Source of the DNA: Pseudoduganella ginsengisoli
Lineage (GTDB): Bacteria > Pseudomonadota > Gammaproteobacteria > Burkholderiales > Burkholderiaceae_D
NCBI RefSeq assembly: GCF_009720865.1
Contig: NZ_WNLA01000011.1
Location: 124,001 to 188,000, forward strand
DNA: 64,000 nt
Reading direction: 5' to 3'
Within the stretch, counting starts at the first letter, position 1, and each line of letters starts with the position of its first letter. Shown here piece by piece: positions 43,485 to 51,996 of the stretch. The notes beneath the pieces were generated by a model. The model saw only the letters and a list, made by a program, of their open reading frames with translations. It was not told the DNA's origin and ran no database searches. A program made the position numbers and the translations under genes.

Positions 43485-45290
43485 ATGTCTATGCGCACTC
43501 ATTACTGCGGCCTCACCACTGAAGCCCAGCTCGGCCAAACCGTCAGCCTGTGCGGCTGGGTACACCGTCGCCGTGACCACGGCGGCGTGATTTTCATCGA
43601 CTTGCGCGACCGCGAGGGTCTGGTTCAGGTGGTCTGCAATCCAGAGCAGGCTGAAGTTTTCAAAGTCGCTGAATCGGTTCGTAACGAATACTGCCTGCGC
43701 GTGACCGGCCTGGTGAAAGACCGTCTGGCCGGCACCGTCAACGCCAACCTGAAATCCGGCAAGATCGAAGTCGTCGCGTCGCAAGTCGAAGTGCTGAACG
43801 CTTCCGTGGCCGTGCCATTCCAGCTGGATGACGACAACCTGTCGGAAACCACCCGCCTGACGCACCGCGTGCTGGACCTGCGCCGTCCGCAAATGCAAAA
43901 CAACCTGCGCCTGCGCTACAAAGTCACGATGGAAGTGCGCAAGTACCTGGATTCGCTGGGCTTCATCGATATCGAAACCCCAACCCTGACCAAGTCGACG
44001 CCGGAAGGCGCGCGCGACTACCTGGTGCCATCGCGTGTCAACGCCGGCAATTTCTTCGCGCTGCCGCAATCGCCACAGCTGTTCAAGCAGCTGCTGATGG
44101 TGGCCAACTTCGACCGCTACTACCAGATCACCAAGTGTTTCCGCGACGAAGACTTGCGCGCTGACCGCCAGCCTGAATTCACGCAGATCGACTGCGAAAC
44201 GTCGTTCCTGACCGAGCAGGAAATCCGTGACCTGTTCGAAGACATGATCCGCAAAGTGTTCAAGAACACGATGGATGTCGACTTGCCTAACCCATTCCCG
44301 GTCATGGACTTCGCCGAAGCCATGGGCAAATACGGTTCGGACAAGCCGGACATGCGCGTCAAGCTGGAATTCACCGAACTGACCGACGTCATGAAAGACG
44401 TGGACTTCAAAGTGTTCTCCGGCGCCGCCAACATGAAGAACGGCCGCGTGGTCGGTATGCGCGTGCCGAAAGGCGCGGACATGCCGCGTTCGGAAATCGA
44501 CGCGTACACGCAATTCGTTGCCATCTATGGCGCGAAGGGCCTGGCGTACATCAAGGTCAATGAAAAAGCCAAAGGCCGTGACGGCCTGCAGTCGCCGATC
44601 GTGAAAAACATCCACGACGCGGCACTGGCCAAGATCCTGGAATTGACGGGCGCGCAAGACGGCGACCTGATCTTCTTCGGCGCGGACAAAGCCAAAGTCG
44701 TCAACGACGCGATCGGCGCGCTGCGCGTGAAGATCGGCCACTCCGAGTTCGGCAAGGCCAACGGCCTGTTCGACGACGTGTGGGCGCCGCTGTGGGTGAT
44801 CGACTTCCCAATGTTCGAGTACGACGAAGAAGACGACCGCTGGACCGCGACGCACCACCCATTCACGGCGCCAAAAGACGGCCACGAAGACATGCTGGAA
44901 ACCAATCCAGGCGCGTGCATCGCCAAGGCGTACGACATGGTGCTGAACGGCTGGGAACTGGGCGGCGGCTCGATCCGTATCCACCGCGAAGAAGTGCAGT
45001 CGAAAGTGTTCCGCGCGCTGAAGATCGATGCCGACGAAGCCCGCCTGAAGTTCGGCTTCCTGCTGGACGCGCTGCAATACGGCGCGCCTCCGCACGGCGG
45101 CCTGGCATTTGGCCTGGACCGTATCGTGACCCTGATGACCAAGTCCGATTCGATCCGCGACGTGATCGCCTTCCCGAAAACCCAGCGCGCCCAGTGCCTG
45201 CTGACCCAGGCGCCGTCCGAAGTGGACGAGAAACAGCTGCGCGAGCTGCATATCCGCCTGCGTGCGACCGAGCCGAAAGTGGCTGGTTAA
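43485..45290 (+). CDS. aspS: aspartate--tRNA ligase, probably non-discriminating (Asp/Asn)
   Basis: 601 residues, bacterial type: an N-terminal OB anticodon domain, class II catalytic motifs (motif 2 FRDEDLRADRQPEFTQID, motif 3 GLAFGLDRIV) and a GAD insertion between. The anticodon-domain loop reads RRRDHGGVIF: the residue that is Leu in the discriminating E. coli enzyme is His here (His32), a change reported for enzymes that also charge tRNA-Asn. In that case a GatCAB amidotransferase would finish Asn-tRNA; it is not in this window. A hairpin-rich repeat begins directly at the stop codon. Confidence 0.95.
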   Translation: MSMRTHYCGLTTEAQLGQTVSLCGWVHRRRDHGGVIFIDLRDREGLVQVVCNPEQAEVFKVAESVRNEYCLRVTGLVKDRLAGTVNANLKSGKIEVVASQVEVLNASVAVPFQLDDDNLSETTRLTHRVLDLRRPQMQNNLRLRYKVTMEVRKYLDSLGFIDIETPTLTKSTPEGARDYLVPSRVNAGNFFALPQSPQLFKQLLMVANFDRYYQITKCFRDEDLRADRQPEFTQIDCETSFLTEQEIRDLFEDMIRKVFKNTMDVDLPNPFPVMDFAEAMGKYGSDKPDMRVKLEFTELTDVMKDVDFKVFSGAANMKNGRVVGMRVPKGADMPRSEIDAYTQFVAIYGAKGLAYIKVNEKAKGRDGLQSPIVKNIHDAALAKILELTGAQDGDLIFFGADKAKVVNDAIGALRVKIGHSEFGKANGLFDDVWAPLWVIDFPMFEYDEEDDRWTATHHPFTAPKDGHEDMLETNPGACIAKAYDMVLNGWELGGGSIRIHREEVQSKVFRALKIDADEARLKFGFLLDALQYGAPPHGGLAFGLDRIVTLMTKSDSIRDVIAFPKTQRAQCLLTQAPSEVDEKQLRELHIRLRATEPKVAG

Positions 45291-45377
45291 GTAGGGCGGA
45301 TTAGCCGGCGCAGCCGGCGTAATCCGCCATGCCTGCGTCCCGCCGGCGCATGCATGGCGGATCACGATCCGCCCTAC
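45291..45377. repeat. nested palindromic repeat (REP/MITE-like), 87 bp
   Basis: Outer inverted repeat GTAGGGCGGAT (left) with its complement at the right end. Inside is a second hairpin, GGCGGATTA ... TAATCCGCC, with a GC-rich core. The GTAGGGCGGATTA type recurs in many proteobacterial genomes. It fills nearly the whole gap between aspS and nudB. Confidence 0.8.
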
Positions 45378-45393
45378 AGTCGCTGCCTACTGC

Positions 45394-45858
45394 ATGGATA
45401 AGCCTTACAAAATCCCTGAATCCGTCCTGGTCGTGATCCATACGGCCGACTTGCAAGTGCTGCTGATCGAGCGTGCCGACCGGCCCGGCTATTGGCAATC
45501 GGTGACCGGCTCGCTGGATGCGCCGGACGAGCCGCTGTTGACGACGGCCACGCGTGAATTGTTTGAAGAAACCGGCATCGTCGCCGATGGCGAAAAGATC
45601 GTGCTGCGCGACTGGCAACTGTCGAACATTTACGAAATTTATCCCGTGTGGCGCCACCGCTATGCGCCGGGCGTGACGCAGAATACGGAACACGTGTTTT
45701 CCGTTGAAGTGCCGCGCGATATTCCCATCCTGTTGAGTCCCCGTGAACACGTGAACCACGTGTGGCTGCCGTACCTGGAAGCGGCGGACAAATGTTTTTC
45801 GCCATCGAATGCGGAAGCTGTGCTGTTGTTGCCGAGGCAGGCCGCAGCCCGGCATTGA
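45394..45858 (+). CDS. nudB: dihydroneopterin triphosphate diphosphatase (Nudix)
   Basis: 154 residues. The Nudix box is GSLDAPDEPLLTTATRELFEETGIV, with the catalytic RELxEE part. VLVVIHTADLQVLLIERADRPGYWQSVTGS before it and EHVNHVWLPYLEAADKCFSPSNAEAV after it match NudB. It removes pyrophosphate from dihydroneopterin triphosphate in folate synthesis. Its usual downstream partners (endonuclease-family gene and clsB) are found only at 60.5 kb. No ribosome site is evident before the ATG; the repeat element ends 16 bp upstream. Confidence 0.92.
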   Translation: MDKPYKIPESVLVVIHTADLQVLLIERADRPGYWQSVTGSLDAPDEPLLTTATRELFEETGIVADGEKIVLRDWQLSNIYEIYPVWRHRYAPGVTQNTEHVFSVEVPRDIPILLSPREHVNHVWLPYLEAADKCFSPSNAEAVLLLPRQAAARH

Positions 45859-45967
45859 TTCCTGCGCTGCCTGCACCAGTGCAGTGCATGCGATTTTTGC
45901 ATAAGGTTTGCCGTTCACAATTCCCCATGGGACCATGATTCGTCATCGGTCTCTGCAGGGAAATGGC

Positions 45968-47557
45968 ATGCCTACCTTCACCAGCTTCATGATCGGCCAG
46001 CGCCTGGCCCTGGGATTCTGCATTGTCCAGCTGTGCGCCATGGCGCTGCTGGGGCTGGGCATCTGGTGCATGAGCCAGATGCAGGCGCAGACCGATGCCA
46101 TCGTTGACGACAAGGCCGCCAGCCTGGTTGACGCCACCGGCATGCGCGAGAATGGCGAGGGGCTGGCGCTGATCTTGCGTAAAGTCAGCGCGCCCACGGA
46201 CGTGGCAGAACTGGCGCAGCAGCGCGAAAAACTTGCGGCGGCACTGGCCCGCTATGGCACGGCGATGCACAGGATGCGGCAGCGTACCGCCACGCCAGAA
46301 GGCAAGCAATTGCTGGAGCAGGTATGGGCGCGGCAAGCGGTGGTCTTGCCGCTGGTGGAACAAATCCAGCGCGATGCGGCGGAGGGCAATTTCTTCGACG
46401 CTGCATTGAAATTGAAAGCGCTCACGGAACCCCACGAACAATGGATGGCGGCGCTGGCGGCACTGGCCGGCTACCAGCACAAGGCCATGAAGGAGGCAGC
46501 GGCCGAGTCGCGCCGCCGCTATCAGGCCGCGGTGCTGGGCATGTGGTCGCTGGGTGGGCTGGCGTTGACGTTGGGCGCCTTCATTGCGTGGCGCACCACG
46601 CGCACCATCACGGTCCCGCTGGGCAAGGCAGGCCGTATTGCCAGCGCGATCGCCACTGGCGACTTGAGCCAGGAAATCGGCCCCGCAGCCAACGATGAAG
46701 CTGGCGCGCTGGTGCGCTCGCTGCACACGATGCAACGGCAATTGACCGGTGCGGTACGGCAGATCCAGGACGGCGCCGCCAATATCGCCATGGCGGCGCG
46801 GGAAATTGCCACCGGCAATGCGGACTTGTCGGCGCGCACGGAAATGCAGGCGGGGTCGCTGGAGCATACGGCCAGCGCCATGGAGACGCTGACAGAAACC
46901 GTGCGGCAAAATGCGGGCCATGCGCGGCAAGCCAATGAACTGGTCAGGGATGCGGCACAGGTCGCGGAACGGGGCGGGCAAGTGATGGACCAGGTCGTCA
47001 CCACCATGGGCGCGATCCAGGGCAGCGCGCGCCGCATTGCCGATATCACCGGCGTCATCGATGGGATTGCTTTTCAGACCAATATCCTCGCGCTCAACGC
47101 CGCCGTGGAAGCGGCGCGCGCCGGGGAACAGGGCAGGGGATTTGCCGTGGTGGCGTCCGAAGTGCGCAATTTGGCGCAACGCAGCGCGGCAGCCGCAAGG
47201 GAAATCAAGCTGTTGATCGGCGATTCCGTGGCGCGCACCGATGACGGCGGCAAACTGGTCGACGATGCCGGCCAGACCATGGCGCGTATCGTGCGATCGG
47301 TGCAGTCAGTTGCCGCCATCATGGCCGATATCGCTGCCGCCAGCGAATCGCAAAGCGTGGGTTTGCAGGAAATCAACCATGCCGTCACGCGCATGGATGA
47401 CATGACGCAGCAAAACGCGGCGCTGGTCGAGCAAGCCGCCGCTGCCGCCGACAGCCTGCAGCACCAGGCGCAGCGGCTGGAACAGGCTGTCGGCATGTTC
47501 ACGCTGTCGCCTGGCGGCACACATCCATCCACTGAAGCCCGATTGGCGCTACCATGA
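45968..47557 (+). CDS. methyl-accepting chemotaxis protein (four-helix-bundle sensor)
   Basis: 529 residues from ATG 45968, after a CAGGGAAA ribosome site; ATG 45935 is possible. One membrane helix (about 9-31), a periplasmic helical bundle (32-188) and a second helix (190-212) are followed by a HAMP domain and the signalling domain. The hairpin tip is the invariant DGIAFQTNILALNAAVEAAR and the flanking AGEQGRGFAVVASEVRNLAQRS. Glu/Gln-rich methylation helices surround it. Its stop overlaps the start of a GltI-like binding protein by 4 bp (ATGA), suggesting that the two proteins work together in sensing acidic amino acids. Confidence 0.93.
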   Translation: MPTFTSFMIGQRLALGFCIVQLCAMALLGLGIWCMSQMQAQTDAIVDDKAASLVDATGMRENGEGLALILRKVSAPTDVAELAQQREKLAAALARYGTAMHRMRQRTATPEGKQLLEQVWARQAVVLPLVEQIQRDAAEGNFFDAALKLKALTEPHEQWMAALAALAGYQHKAMKEAAAESRRRYQAAVLGMWSLGGLALTLGAFIAWRTTRTITVPLGKAGRIASAIATGDLSQEIGPAANDEAGALVRSLHTMQRQLTGAVRQIQDGAANIAMAAREIATGNADLSARTEMQAGSLEHTASAMETLTETVRQNAGHARQANELVRDAAQVAERGGQVMDQVVTTMGAIQGSARRIADITGVIDGIAFQTNILALNAAVEAARAGEQGRGFAVVASEVRNLAQRSAAAAREIKLLIGDSVARTDDGGKLVDDAGQTMARIVRSVQSVAAIMADIAAASESQSVGLQEINHAVTRMDDMTQQNAALVEQAAAAADSLQHQAQRLEQAVGMFTLSPGGTHPSTEARLALP

Positions 47558-48516
47558 GCGTAAATTCCCTACTAGCAATGAAACCTGTACCCACCACTGT
47601 TATGAAAAAAGCACGTTTGCCGCTCGCCATGCTGGCAGTCGTGACAGTCCTGGCGCTACCGGCCGGCAGCGCATGGGCGCAGGACTCTGCCACCCTCAGG
47701 AAAATCAAGGAAACCGGCGTCATCACCATTGGTTTCCGCGACAAGTCGATTCCCTTTTCCTTCCTCGACAAACAGCAGCGGCCGATCGGCTATTCCATCG
47801 AACTGTGCGAGCGCGTGGCCGCCGCCGTGAAAAACCGGCTGAAATTGCCTGTGCTGGAAATCATGTACCGTCCCGTGACGGCGGCCAACCGCATGGCCTT
47901 CGTGGCCAACGATATCGTCGACATCGAGTGCGGCTCCACGTCCAATACGCTGGAGCGGCAAAAGGAAGTCGCGTTTTCCGTGACGACGTTTGTGTCGGCC
48001 AGCAGCCTGCTGTCCCGCAAGGCCAACAATTACCAGAGCCTGGCGGAACTGCGGGGACGCACCGTGGTTTCCACTGCCGGCACCACGACAGTGAGGACGC
48101 TGCAGGAATCAAGCCGCGCGCAAGAGCTGGATTTGCGCATCATTGCCGCAAAAGACCATGCCGACGCGTTCGGCATGGTGGAGTCGGACCGTGCCGCCGC
48201 GTTTGCCATGGATGAAGTGCTGCTGCTGGGGCTGGTGGCCACGGCTGCGCGTCCTGGTGATTTCGTCGTGCACAAGTCGGATTTGCCGCAAGAACCGTAT
48301 GGCATGGTGCTGCGCAAGCGCGACCCGGAATTCAAGCGCGTGGTCGATGAAGCGCTGGTGGAATTGTTCCGCTCCGGCGAGATTTACCAGATTTACCGTA
48401 AATGGTTCCAGACCCCGCTGCCGAACCGCACGGATTTGCAAATGCCGATGAGCGCTGCGCTGCGGCGCGTGATCAATGCGCCGACGGATTCCGGCGATCC
48501 GGCGGATTACCGCTGA
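47554..48516 (+). CDS. GltI-like amino-acid-binding periplasmic protein, orphan copy coupled to the chemoreceptor
   Basis: 320 residues if started at ATG 47554 (4-bp overlap with the receptor gene); ATG 47602 gives the cleaner signal peptide MKKARLPLAMLAVVTVLA. It is an SBP_bac_3 protein with the glutamate/aspartate-type motif DIECGSTSNTLERQ, and PVTAANRMAF and TVVSTAGTTTVRTL as in GltI. It is clearly a paralogue of the GltI at 53553. No permease or ATPase gene follows: the next genes are the convergent regulators. It may present ligand to the chemoreceptor, feed the GltJKL transporter, or both. Confidence 0.9.
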   Translation: MSVNSLLAMKPVPTTVMKKARLPLAMLAVVTVLALPAGSAWAQDSATLRKIKETGVITIGFRDKSIPFSFLDKQQRPIGYSIELCERVAAAVKNRLKLPVLEIMYRPVTAANRMAFVANDIVDIECGSTSNTLERQKEVAFSVTTFVSASSLLSRKANNYQSLAELRGRTVVSTAGTTTVRTLQESSRAQELDLRIIAAKDHADAFGMVESDRAAAFAMDEVLLLGLVATAARPGDFVVHKSDLPQEPYGMVLRKRDPEFKRVVDEALVELFRSGEIYQIYRKWFQTPLPNRTDLQMPMSAALRRVINAPTDSGDPADYR

Positions 48517-48526
48517 TCGTCACTGA

Positions 48527-48544
48527 GGGGCGGCGCGGCGCCCC
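48527..48544. terminator. GC-rich hairpin between convergent genes
   Basis: GGGGCG / CGCCCC with a 6-base loop in the 34-bp gap between the binding-protein stop and the regulator stop. No T tract. Confidence 0.35.
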
Positions 48545-48550
48545 GTGGCG

Positions 48551-49885
48551 TCAACGGAAATCGTCAATCACGATGCCGTGCCGGTGCAGCTTGTCGTACA
48601 GGGTTTTCTTCGCGATCCCCAGCGTATCGCACACCATCAGCGGGCGCCCGTGGTGCAGTTTCAGCGCCTGTTCGATCAGGGTTTTTTCCACCATATCCAT
48701 TTGCTGGGCCAGGGTCAGCGTCGGCCCGGTTGTCCCCAACCCTTCGCCATCCGGCAAGCCCAGCACGAAGCGGTCGGCCGCGTTGCGCAATTCGCGCACG
48801 TTGCCTGGCCAGTCATGCGCCATCAGTTTGCGGATATAGTCGCCGGGCAGCGCCGGCGTGTCGCGGCCATAGCGCCGCGCCGCCTGCTGCAGGAAGTGTT
48901 CAAACAACAGGGGGATGTCTTCACGCCGCTCGCGCAGCGGCGGCAATTTCAGCACGGCCACGTTCAGCCGGTAATACAAGTCGGCACGGAATTTTTGCTG
49001 GTCGCTTAATTCCTTCAAATCATATTTGGTGGCCGCCACAATGCGGAAGTCGATCGGCACCAGCTCATTGGAGCCGAGCCGCTCAATCTTGCGTTCCTGT
49101 AGCGCCCGCAGCAGCTTGACCTGGAAATTCATCGGCATGCTTTCGATTTCATCCAGCAGCAAGGTGCCGCCGTGCGCATGCTCGATCTTGCCCACGCGGC
49201 GCTTGCTGGCATTGGTGAATGCCCCCGCTTCATGGCCGAAGATTTCACTCTCGAACAGGGTTTCCGGCATGCCGCCGCAATTGATGGCGACGAAATTCGC
49301 ACGGCGCCGGTTGCTGTGCTCATGCAGGCAGCGCGCCACCACTTCCTTGCCGGTGCCGGTTTCACCAAACACCAGCACGTCGGCCGGCGTATCGGCCAGG
49401 CTCAGGATTTGCTGGCGCAACAGGCGGATGGCGGCCGATTCACCGACCAGCATGGCATCGATGCCGCAGGTTTCCGTAAGCTTGCGGCGCAACGTATCGA
49501 CTTCGATGCGCAGCGCGCGCTTTTCCACGGCGCGCGTGGCCACTTCCACCAGCCGCTCCATGGCAAATGGTTTTTCAATGAAGTCGTAAGCGCCATGGCG
49601 CATGGCTTCCACCGCCATGGAAATGTCACCATGGCCGGTGACGAGGATCACGGGGATGGTGGCGTCGGTGGCGCACACATGCTGCAGCAGGCCGAAACCA
49701 TCAATGCCGGGCAGCCGTACGTCCGTGATAACGATGCCGGGCAAGCCCGCCTCGATGGCAGGCATGGCGCGTTCGGCCGATTCGTAGGGCTCGACGGCAA
49801 AGCCTGCCAGGTCGAGGGTTTCCGCCACACTGCTGCGTACGGCCGGATCGTCTTCGACAAAGATGATTTTGTAACCTTCAAACAT
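48551..49885 (-). CDS. sigma-54-dependent response regulator (DctD/AauR-like), GAFTNA variant
   Basis: 444 residues from ATG 49885; the stop codon of the kinase gene lies inside its first codons (8-bp overlap). Receiver domain 1-125 with Asp55 (VITDVRLPG). AAA+ domain from about 145 with Walker A GETGTGK (174-180) and Walker B GGTLLLDEIES. A Fis-type HTH closes the protein (ALKLHHGRPLMVCDTLGIAK). The sigma-54 contact loop reads GAFTNA (221-226) instead of GAFTGA. Closest in plan to DctD and AauR, which activate uptake of C4-dicarboxylates or acidic amino acids. Its likely target is the promoter at 51914. Confidence 0.93.
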   Translation of the reverse strand: MFEGYKIIFVEDDPAVRSSVAETLDLAGFAVEPYESAERAMPAIEAGLPGIVITDVRLPGIDGFGLLQHVCATDATIPVILVTGHGDISMAVEAMRHGAYDFIEKPFAMERLVEVATRAVEKRALRIEVDTLRRKLTETCGIDAMLVGESAAIRLLRQQILSLADTPADVLVFGETGTGKEVVARCLHEHSNRRRANFVAINCGGMPETLFESEIFGHEAGAFTNASKRRVGKIEHAHGGTLLLDEIESMPMNFQVKLLRALQERKIERLGSNELVPIDFRIVAATKYDLKELSDQQKFRADLYYRLNVAVLKLPPLRERREDIPLLFEHFLQQAARRYGRDTPALPGDYIRKLMAHDWPGNVRELRNAADRFVLGLPDGEGLGTTGPTLTLAQQMDMVEKTLIEQALKLHHGRPLMVCDTLGIAKKTLYDKLHRHGIVIDDFR

Positions 49886-51725
49886 GGCTGTATTCCTCGG
49901 CAATCTGGAGATCAAGTTCAAACGCGGCGCCGCCCGGGATATTCGTGGCCCGCAGCGTGCCGCCGAAGTCGCGCACGATATCGGCTGAAATGGCCAGTCC
50001 CAAACCCAGGCCCTGGCCCGGCAGCTTGGTGCTGAAGAAGGGTTCGAACAGGCGCGCCAGCGCTTCTTCCGGAATGCCGGTGCCGCTGTCGGCCACGCGC
50101 ACATGGGCGCGGCCATCGGCGCGCCAGACGCGGATCGCCAGCGTTTTGGCCGGTGCGTCGCGCATGGCGTCCAGCGCATTGGCGCACAGGTTGATCAAGA
50201 CTTGCTCCAGCCGGTTGGCGTCGCACAGCGCCCGCAGGCTGGCGTCAACGTCGCTGTCCACGGTGATGTGTTCCGTGCGGATGCGGTTTTCCAGCAATAG
50301 CAGGGTGGCCGACACGGCGTCGGCCAGCAGCATGGGGCGCAACGTCAGCGGGGTTTTACGCGAGAACGATTTAAGCTGGTCGGTCAGGTGGCCCAGGCGC
50401 TCGGTCAGGCCGCTGATCGATTGCAGGTTTTTTTCAATGCGGGCCATTTCGCCCCGCTTCAGCAATAGCTGGGAATTGTAGGACAGGGATCGCAGCGCCG
50501 TCAGTGGCTGGCTGATTTCATGCGTGATCCCGGCCGACATCTGGCCCAGCAAGGCCAGCCGGCTGGCATGGATCAGGCTGTCCTGCGATGCGCGCAGCAC
50601 TTGTTCGGCATGTTTGCGTTCGCTGATTTCCCGCAGCAGTTCCTGGTTCATGTCATGCAGTTCCGCCGTACGCGCCGCGATGCGCACTTCCAGCTCATCG
50701 TGCGCCCGCTGCAATGCGGCGCGGGCTTTCAACTGGCTGGCGATGGCGCGCCGGCGCTGCGCCAGGAACAATCCCAGCAAGCCGACAAACGCCAGCAATA
50801 TCGCGGTGCCGACCGCGTTGCGCAGCGCATTGACCGTGACGTTACCGGCATTGGCCAGGATGGCGATACGCCAGCCCTGGTGCGGCATTTGCCGCACCTG
50901 CGTGCCATACTGGATCATTGGCGCATTGGGCGCCTGGCTGCGCAGGCTGATGATGCCGCCGCCTTCCACGCTCATGGCGCGCACCATCGCGGCGGCGCTC
51001 AGGTTGCGCCATGCCGGCTGGGTGCCAATCAGGATCACGTCGTTTTCATCCATCACCAGCAGGATTTCACTGTTCGTCTGCGAGACGGACGCGGTCCACG
51101 TGGACTCGATCGGATCCAGGCTGATTTTCACGACCGCCACGCCGGTCACCACGCCGTCGCGCAGCACTGGCTGGGCAAAATAGTATTCCGGCGCATTGCG
51201 GCCGGCGCTGCGGGAAAAATGGCGTGCCGGCTGCCCTTGCAGCGCCTCGTTCACATAGGCTTGCCCGGAGACGTCGTGGCCAATCGCGCTGTCCGGCTGG
51301 TACCAGTCGCTGGACGCGGCAATCCTGCCGTCGCGGCCCACGACAAAGATCACCATGGCGCCGGCCCGCACATTGAGACTGGCCAGGTGCTTGCTGGTGC
51401 GTTCGCGCTGGCGCGCATCGCCCGGATCGGCCAGCAGCGCCTGGACGTCGCGGTCCATCGCCACGATGCCGGGAAAATATTCATGCCGGCCCAATTCGCT
51501 CTCCAGCGCGCCCGCATATAAGTCCAGCTGGTGTCCCAGCACGTCATTGAGCTGTTCATAGCCCTGCCGGGCGCTCCACGAATACACGAGGACCGCCAGC
51601 ACGGCGCCCAGCACCAGCACCAGGCTGCGGGTCGCATAACGGAATACCGGGCGGGAAAGAATCTCGTGTTGGAAAGCCTGGATCGCTTGCATTGGAGTGA
51701 CGGGATTGATCAGTGCTGGATCCAT
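49878..51725 (-). CDS. sensor histidine kinase, DctB/AauS-like
   Basis: 615 residues. The first membrane helix (about 32-50) and second (about 303-325) enclose a periplasmic double-Cache sensor (FVVGRDGRIAASSDWYQPDSAIGHDVSGQAY is part of it, residues about 125-155), the DctB architecture. A coiled-coil linker (ERKHAEQVLRASQDSL) leads to HisKA with GITHEISQPLTAL, then the ATPase with INLCANALDAMRD, DSGTGIP and GQGLGLGLAI. It should phosphorylate the overlapping regulator. The nearby porin and gltIJKL genes point to glutamate, aspartate or a dicarboxylate as signal. No ribosome site is clear at ATG 51725; ATG 51692 is an alternative. Confidence 0.93.
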   Translation of the reverse strand: MDPALINPVTPMQAIQAFQHEILSRPVFRYATRSLVLVLGAVLAVLVYSWSARQGYEQLNDVLGHQLDLYAGALESELGRHEYFPGIVAMDRDVQALLADPGDARQRERTSKHLASLNVRAGAMVIFVVGRDGRIAASSDWYQPDSAIGHDVSGQAYVNEALQGQPARHFSRSAGRNAPEYYFAQPVLRDGVVTGVAVVKISLDPIESTWTASVSQTNSEILLVMDENDVILIGTQPAWRNLSAAAMVRAMSVEGGGIISLRSQAPNAPMIQYGTQVRQMPHQGWRIAILANAGNVTVNALRNAVGTAILLAFVGLLGLFLAQRRRAIASQLKARAALQRAHDELEVRIAARTAELHDMNQELLREISERKHAEQVLRASQDSLIHASRLALLGQMSAGITHEISQPLTALRSLSYNSQLLLKRGEMARIEKNLQSISGLTERLGHLTDQLKSFSRKTPLTLRPMLLADAVSATLLLLENRIRTEHITVDSDVDASLRALCDANRLEQVLINLCANALDAMRDAPAKTLAIRVWRADGRAHVRVADSGTGIPEEALARLFEPFFSTKLPGQGLGLGLAISADIVRDFGGTLRATNIPGGAAFELDLQIAEEYSHV

Positions 51726-51790
51726 ATTACATTAGAAAATAATCCCTAATCATCATATTTCTCGCTCTCTGGAAAATGGCGCGGGAAACA

Positions 51791-51838
51791 GTATGGAAAT
51801 CGATACTCCAGTCACGGGCTATGTGTGGATTGCCACAC
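51791..51838. promoter_or_regulatory. two palindromes, candidate upstream activator sites
   Basis: GTATGGAAATCGATAC (51791-51806, GTAT...ATAC ends) and the perfect GTGTGG-ATTG-CCACAC (51823-51838). The second lies about 75-90 bp upstream of the sigma-54 promoter, the usual range for enhancer sites. Confidence 0.5.
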
Positions 51839-51913
51839 GCCTTATCTTTATCCCACAGCCGTAATGCCAGGAAAATCAGTCACCTATCGGACATCTGCCG
51901 TTTATTTAAATGC

Positions 51914-51929
51914 TGGCATGCAACCTGCT
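51914..51929 (+). promoter_or_regulatory. sigma-54 (-24/-12) promoter
   Basis: TGGCATGCAACCTGCT: GG and GC are exactly 10 bp apart, and only two positions differ from TGGCACG-N4-TTGCT. Predicted start is near 51940, upstream of the LysR-type fragment, the porin and gltIJKL. Confidence 0.65.
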
Positions 51930-51996
51930 AGACATCAGGCACAGCAGGCAGCGCCGGAACAGGTGCTTATCCGCTGCAATAAGGGAGAGAAAAATA

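Noticed and set aside
43290..45365. Long minus-strand frame opposite aspS
   Set aside because: Antisense shadow of a gene with unmistakable class II synthetase motifs; extends into the hairpin repeat and DUF502.
45880..45900. GTGCATGCGATTTTTGCA before the chemoreceptor as a second sigma-54 site
   Set aside because: The -12 half fits, but the -24 half lacks GG.
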